From NCBI GenBank assembly GCA_027483425.1, contig JAIXUR010000416.1:1-6565 (forward strand): 6,565 bases of DNA, written 5' to 3'. Both the position numbers and the translations under genes were made by a program. This document shows, piece by piece, positions 6,019 through 6,565 of this stretch. Numbering within the stretch: position 1 is the stretch's first letter; each line of letters starts with the position of its first letter. Source of the stretch: Cyanobacteriota bacterium. Its GTDB lineage: Bacteria; Cyanobacteriota; Cyanobacteriia; Phormidesmidales; Phormidesmidaceae. The notes under the pieces are model-generated. The model was given only the letters and a program-made list of their open reading frames with translations. It searched no databases and had not been told where the DNA came from.

Positions 6019-6297
6019 GGCCAATTTTCCCACCGTTAAGGACAGCCAGGGTAGCCGTCGAAGGCCCCTAAGCGCTTGCCCTAGGGCGATTGTGTCGATC
6101 TAGACGGTGGGGTAGTAATTTTCTTAAGAAAGATGTCCAATTCTTTGAGCCATTGCTCGCCGATAGCAAAAACTATTCATTAAGCCATAATTAAGCAGCC
6201 TGTGGAATCCATATAGCATCCATATGAATAATCAATAGCTGACCAAGGAACGATTGATACGTGTTGGCAGTGCAAGGCATAGATTTTTTTTGATGCT

Positions 6298-6565
6298 ATG
6301 AAGCTTTGGCTAGTCTGTTTTTTAATCCTGTTCCTGGGGGCTGAAGCCGCCCAGTGGTTGGGCCAGCTGCCCTGGATGTCCAGCCTAGAGCTATCGCTGC
6401 CGCTGACGGTGATGGGAGGAGTTGGGCTGGCGATCGCATCCAACTACCGCCATGGGTCTCGCGTTGACCCACTCCCCCCAACCTCAGAGCCCTCGCCCCT
6501 GCCAAGCATCATGCCGCCCCCCAGCCCCCCAGCTGAGCCTCCCGTTCCCTCCCCTAAGGCCAGCC
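6298..6565 (+). CDS. Small cyanobacterial membrane protein with proline-rich tail, partial
   Basis: The frame opens at the ATG at 6298-6300 and runs off the right edge, giving 89 residues. Only five in-frame codons lie between an upstream TAG (6280-6282) and this ATG, and the overlapping ATG at 6293 stops after one codon, so the start is secure if the gene is real. Residues 3-16 (LWLVCFLILFLGAE) form a first membrane segment or signal anchor, followed by AAQWLGQLPW and LELSLPL, and residues 33-48 (SLPLTVMGGVGLAIAS) a second. NYRHGSR then leads into a proline/serine-rich stretch from residue 58 to the edge. The start resembles conserved cyanobacterial proteins of unknown function that carry a QWL-QLPW-LELSLP core; I know no assigned role. 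No Shine-Dalgarno site is visible; a T8 run precedes the start. It is divergent from ndhF. Confidence 0.72.
   Translation, partial: MKLWLVCFLILFLGAEAAQWLGQLPWMSSLELSLPLTVMGGVGLAIASNYRHGSRVDPLPPTSEPSPLPSIMPPPSPPAEPPVPSPKAS
6430..6437. repeat. HIP1 octamer
   Basis: GCGATCGC within the second membrane segment of the plus-strand membrane protein gene, read there as part of LAIAS. Confidence 0.85.

Larger units (their letters stand above)
5899..6297. promoter_or_regulatory. Divergent control region between ndhF and the plus-strand membrane protein gene
   Basis: Nearly 400 bases without a gene lie between two divergent genes, so promoters for both should be here. Contents: a HIP1 octamer GCGATCGC at 6011-6018; two abutting palindromes AAGCGCTT (6070-6077) and GCCCTAGGGC (6078-6087); a 12-bp palindrome TTTCTTAAGAAA at 6120-6131; and an AT-rich block at 6170-6240 holding two direct-repeat pairs, ATTAAGC (6179-6185, 6190-6196) and ATCCATAT (6207-6214, 6218-6225), both with an 11-base period. 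ATCAAT (6231-6236) and ATTGAT (6253-6258) form an inverted pair. For the plus gene, TTGATA (6254-6259) and CATAGA (6278-6283), 18 bases apart, are a poor -35/-10 candidate. No convincing ndhF promoter could be picked by eye. Its length is generous for a simple promoter pair. Confidence 0.45.

Noticed and set aside
6180..6443. 87-codon minus-strand frame spanning the intergenic region and the start of the plus-strand gene
   Set aside because: It overlaps the membrane protein start and the AT-rich control region, with no homology signal; the plus-strand frame has a clear membrane-protein pattern instead.
1..6565. CRISPR array, tRNA/rRNA genes, insertion sequence, prophage or defence system
   Set aside because: I saw no regularly spaced repeats, cloverleaf sequences, transposase or phage motifs; the window is explained by conserved housekeeping genes and their spacers.

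Overview
The window comes from a cyanobacterial chromosome, judged from content alone. It encodes the large antiporter-type subunits NdhF and NdhD in their photosynthetic NDH-1 (type 1) form, carries four HIP1 octamers (GCGATCGC), and ends in a small membrane protein of a type I recognise only from cyanobacteria. The DNA is moderately GC-rich. A Leptolyngbya/Nodosilinea-like filamentous lineage is possible, but I cannot fix the genus by eye.

Layout, left to right: (1) 1-154, plus strand: the last 50 residues of an ABC-3 family metal-ion permease (ZnuB/MntB type). (2) 155-303: a convergent intergenic gap with an inverted repeat of the AGAAACCCGGTTTCT type, ending in a T run on the minus strand; it is the likely terminator of the next gene. 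(3) 304-1743, minus: an exported HtrA-like trypsin-fold serine protease with a complete His-Asp-Ser triad, no PDZ domain and two tandem PPC (bacterial pre-peptidase C-terminal) domains. (4) 1744-2029: a spacer with a strong hairpin, the likely end of the ndh transcript. (5) 2030-3619, minus: ndhD. (6) 3620-3804: a spacer with a perfect 40-bp palindrome starting just after the ndhF stop codon. (7) 3805-5898, minus: ndhF. (8) 5899-6297: a roughly 400-bp divergent control region. (9) 6298-6565, plus: the start of a small two-helix membrane protein with a proline-rich tail, cut by the window edge.

ndhF and ndhD lie in the same direction and encode the NuoL-like and NuoM-like proton-pumping subunits of NDH-1, the thylakoid complex for respiratory and cyclic electron flow around photosystem I. 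The charged residues expected for the proton path are present in both. They could be co-transcribed, but the 40-bp palindrome between them is placed where it could terminate, attenuate or process the message, so relative ndhF/ndhD expression is the main regulatory question here. The protease and the permease fragment appear to be unrelated neighbours.

Most of the window is ordinary conserved cyanobacterial gene content. I see no CRISPR array, tRNA, rRNA, insertion sequence, phage gene or recognisable new multi-gene system. The most interesting signals are non-coding: the 40-bp palindrome with a competing 9-bp pairing partner inside the ndhF 3' end, the two other intergenic hairpins, and short repeats in the ndhF upstream region.
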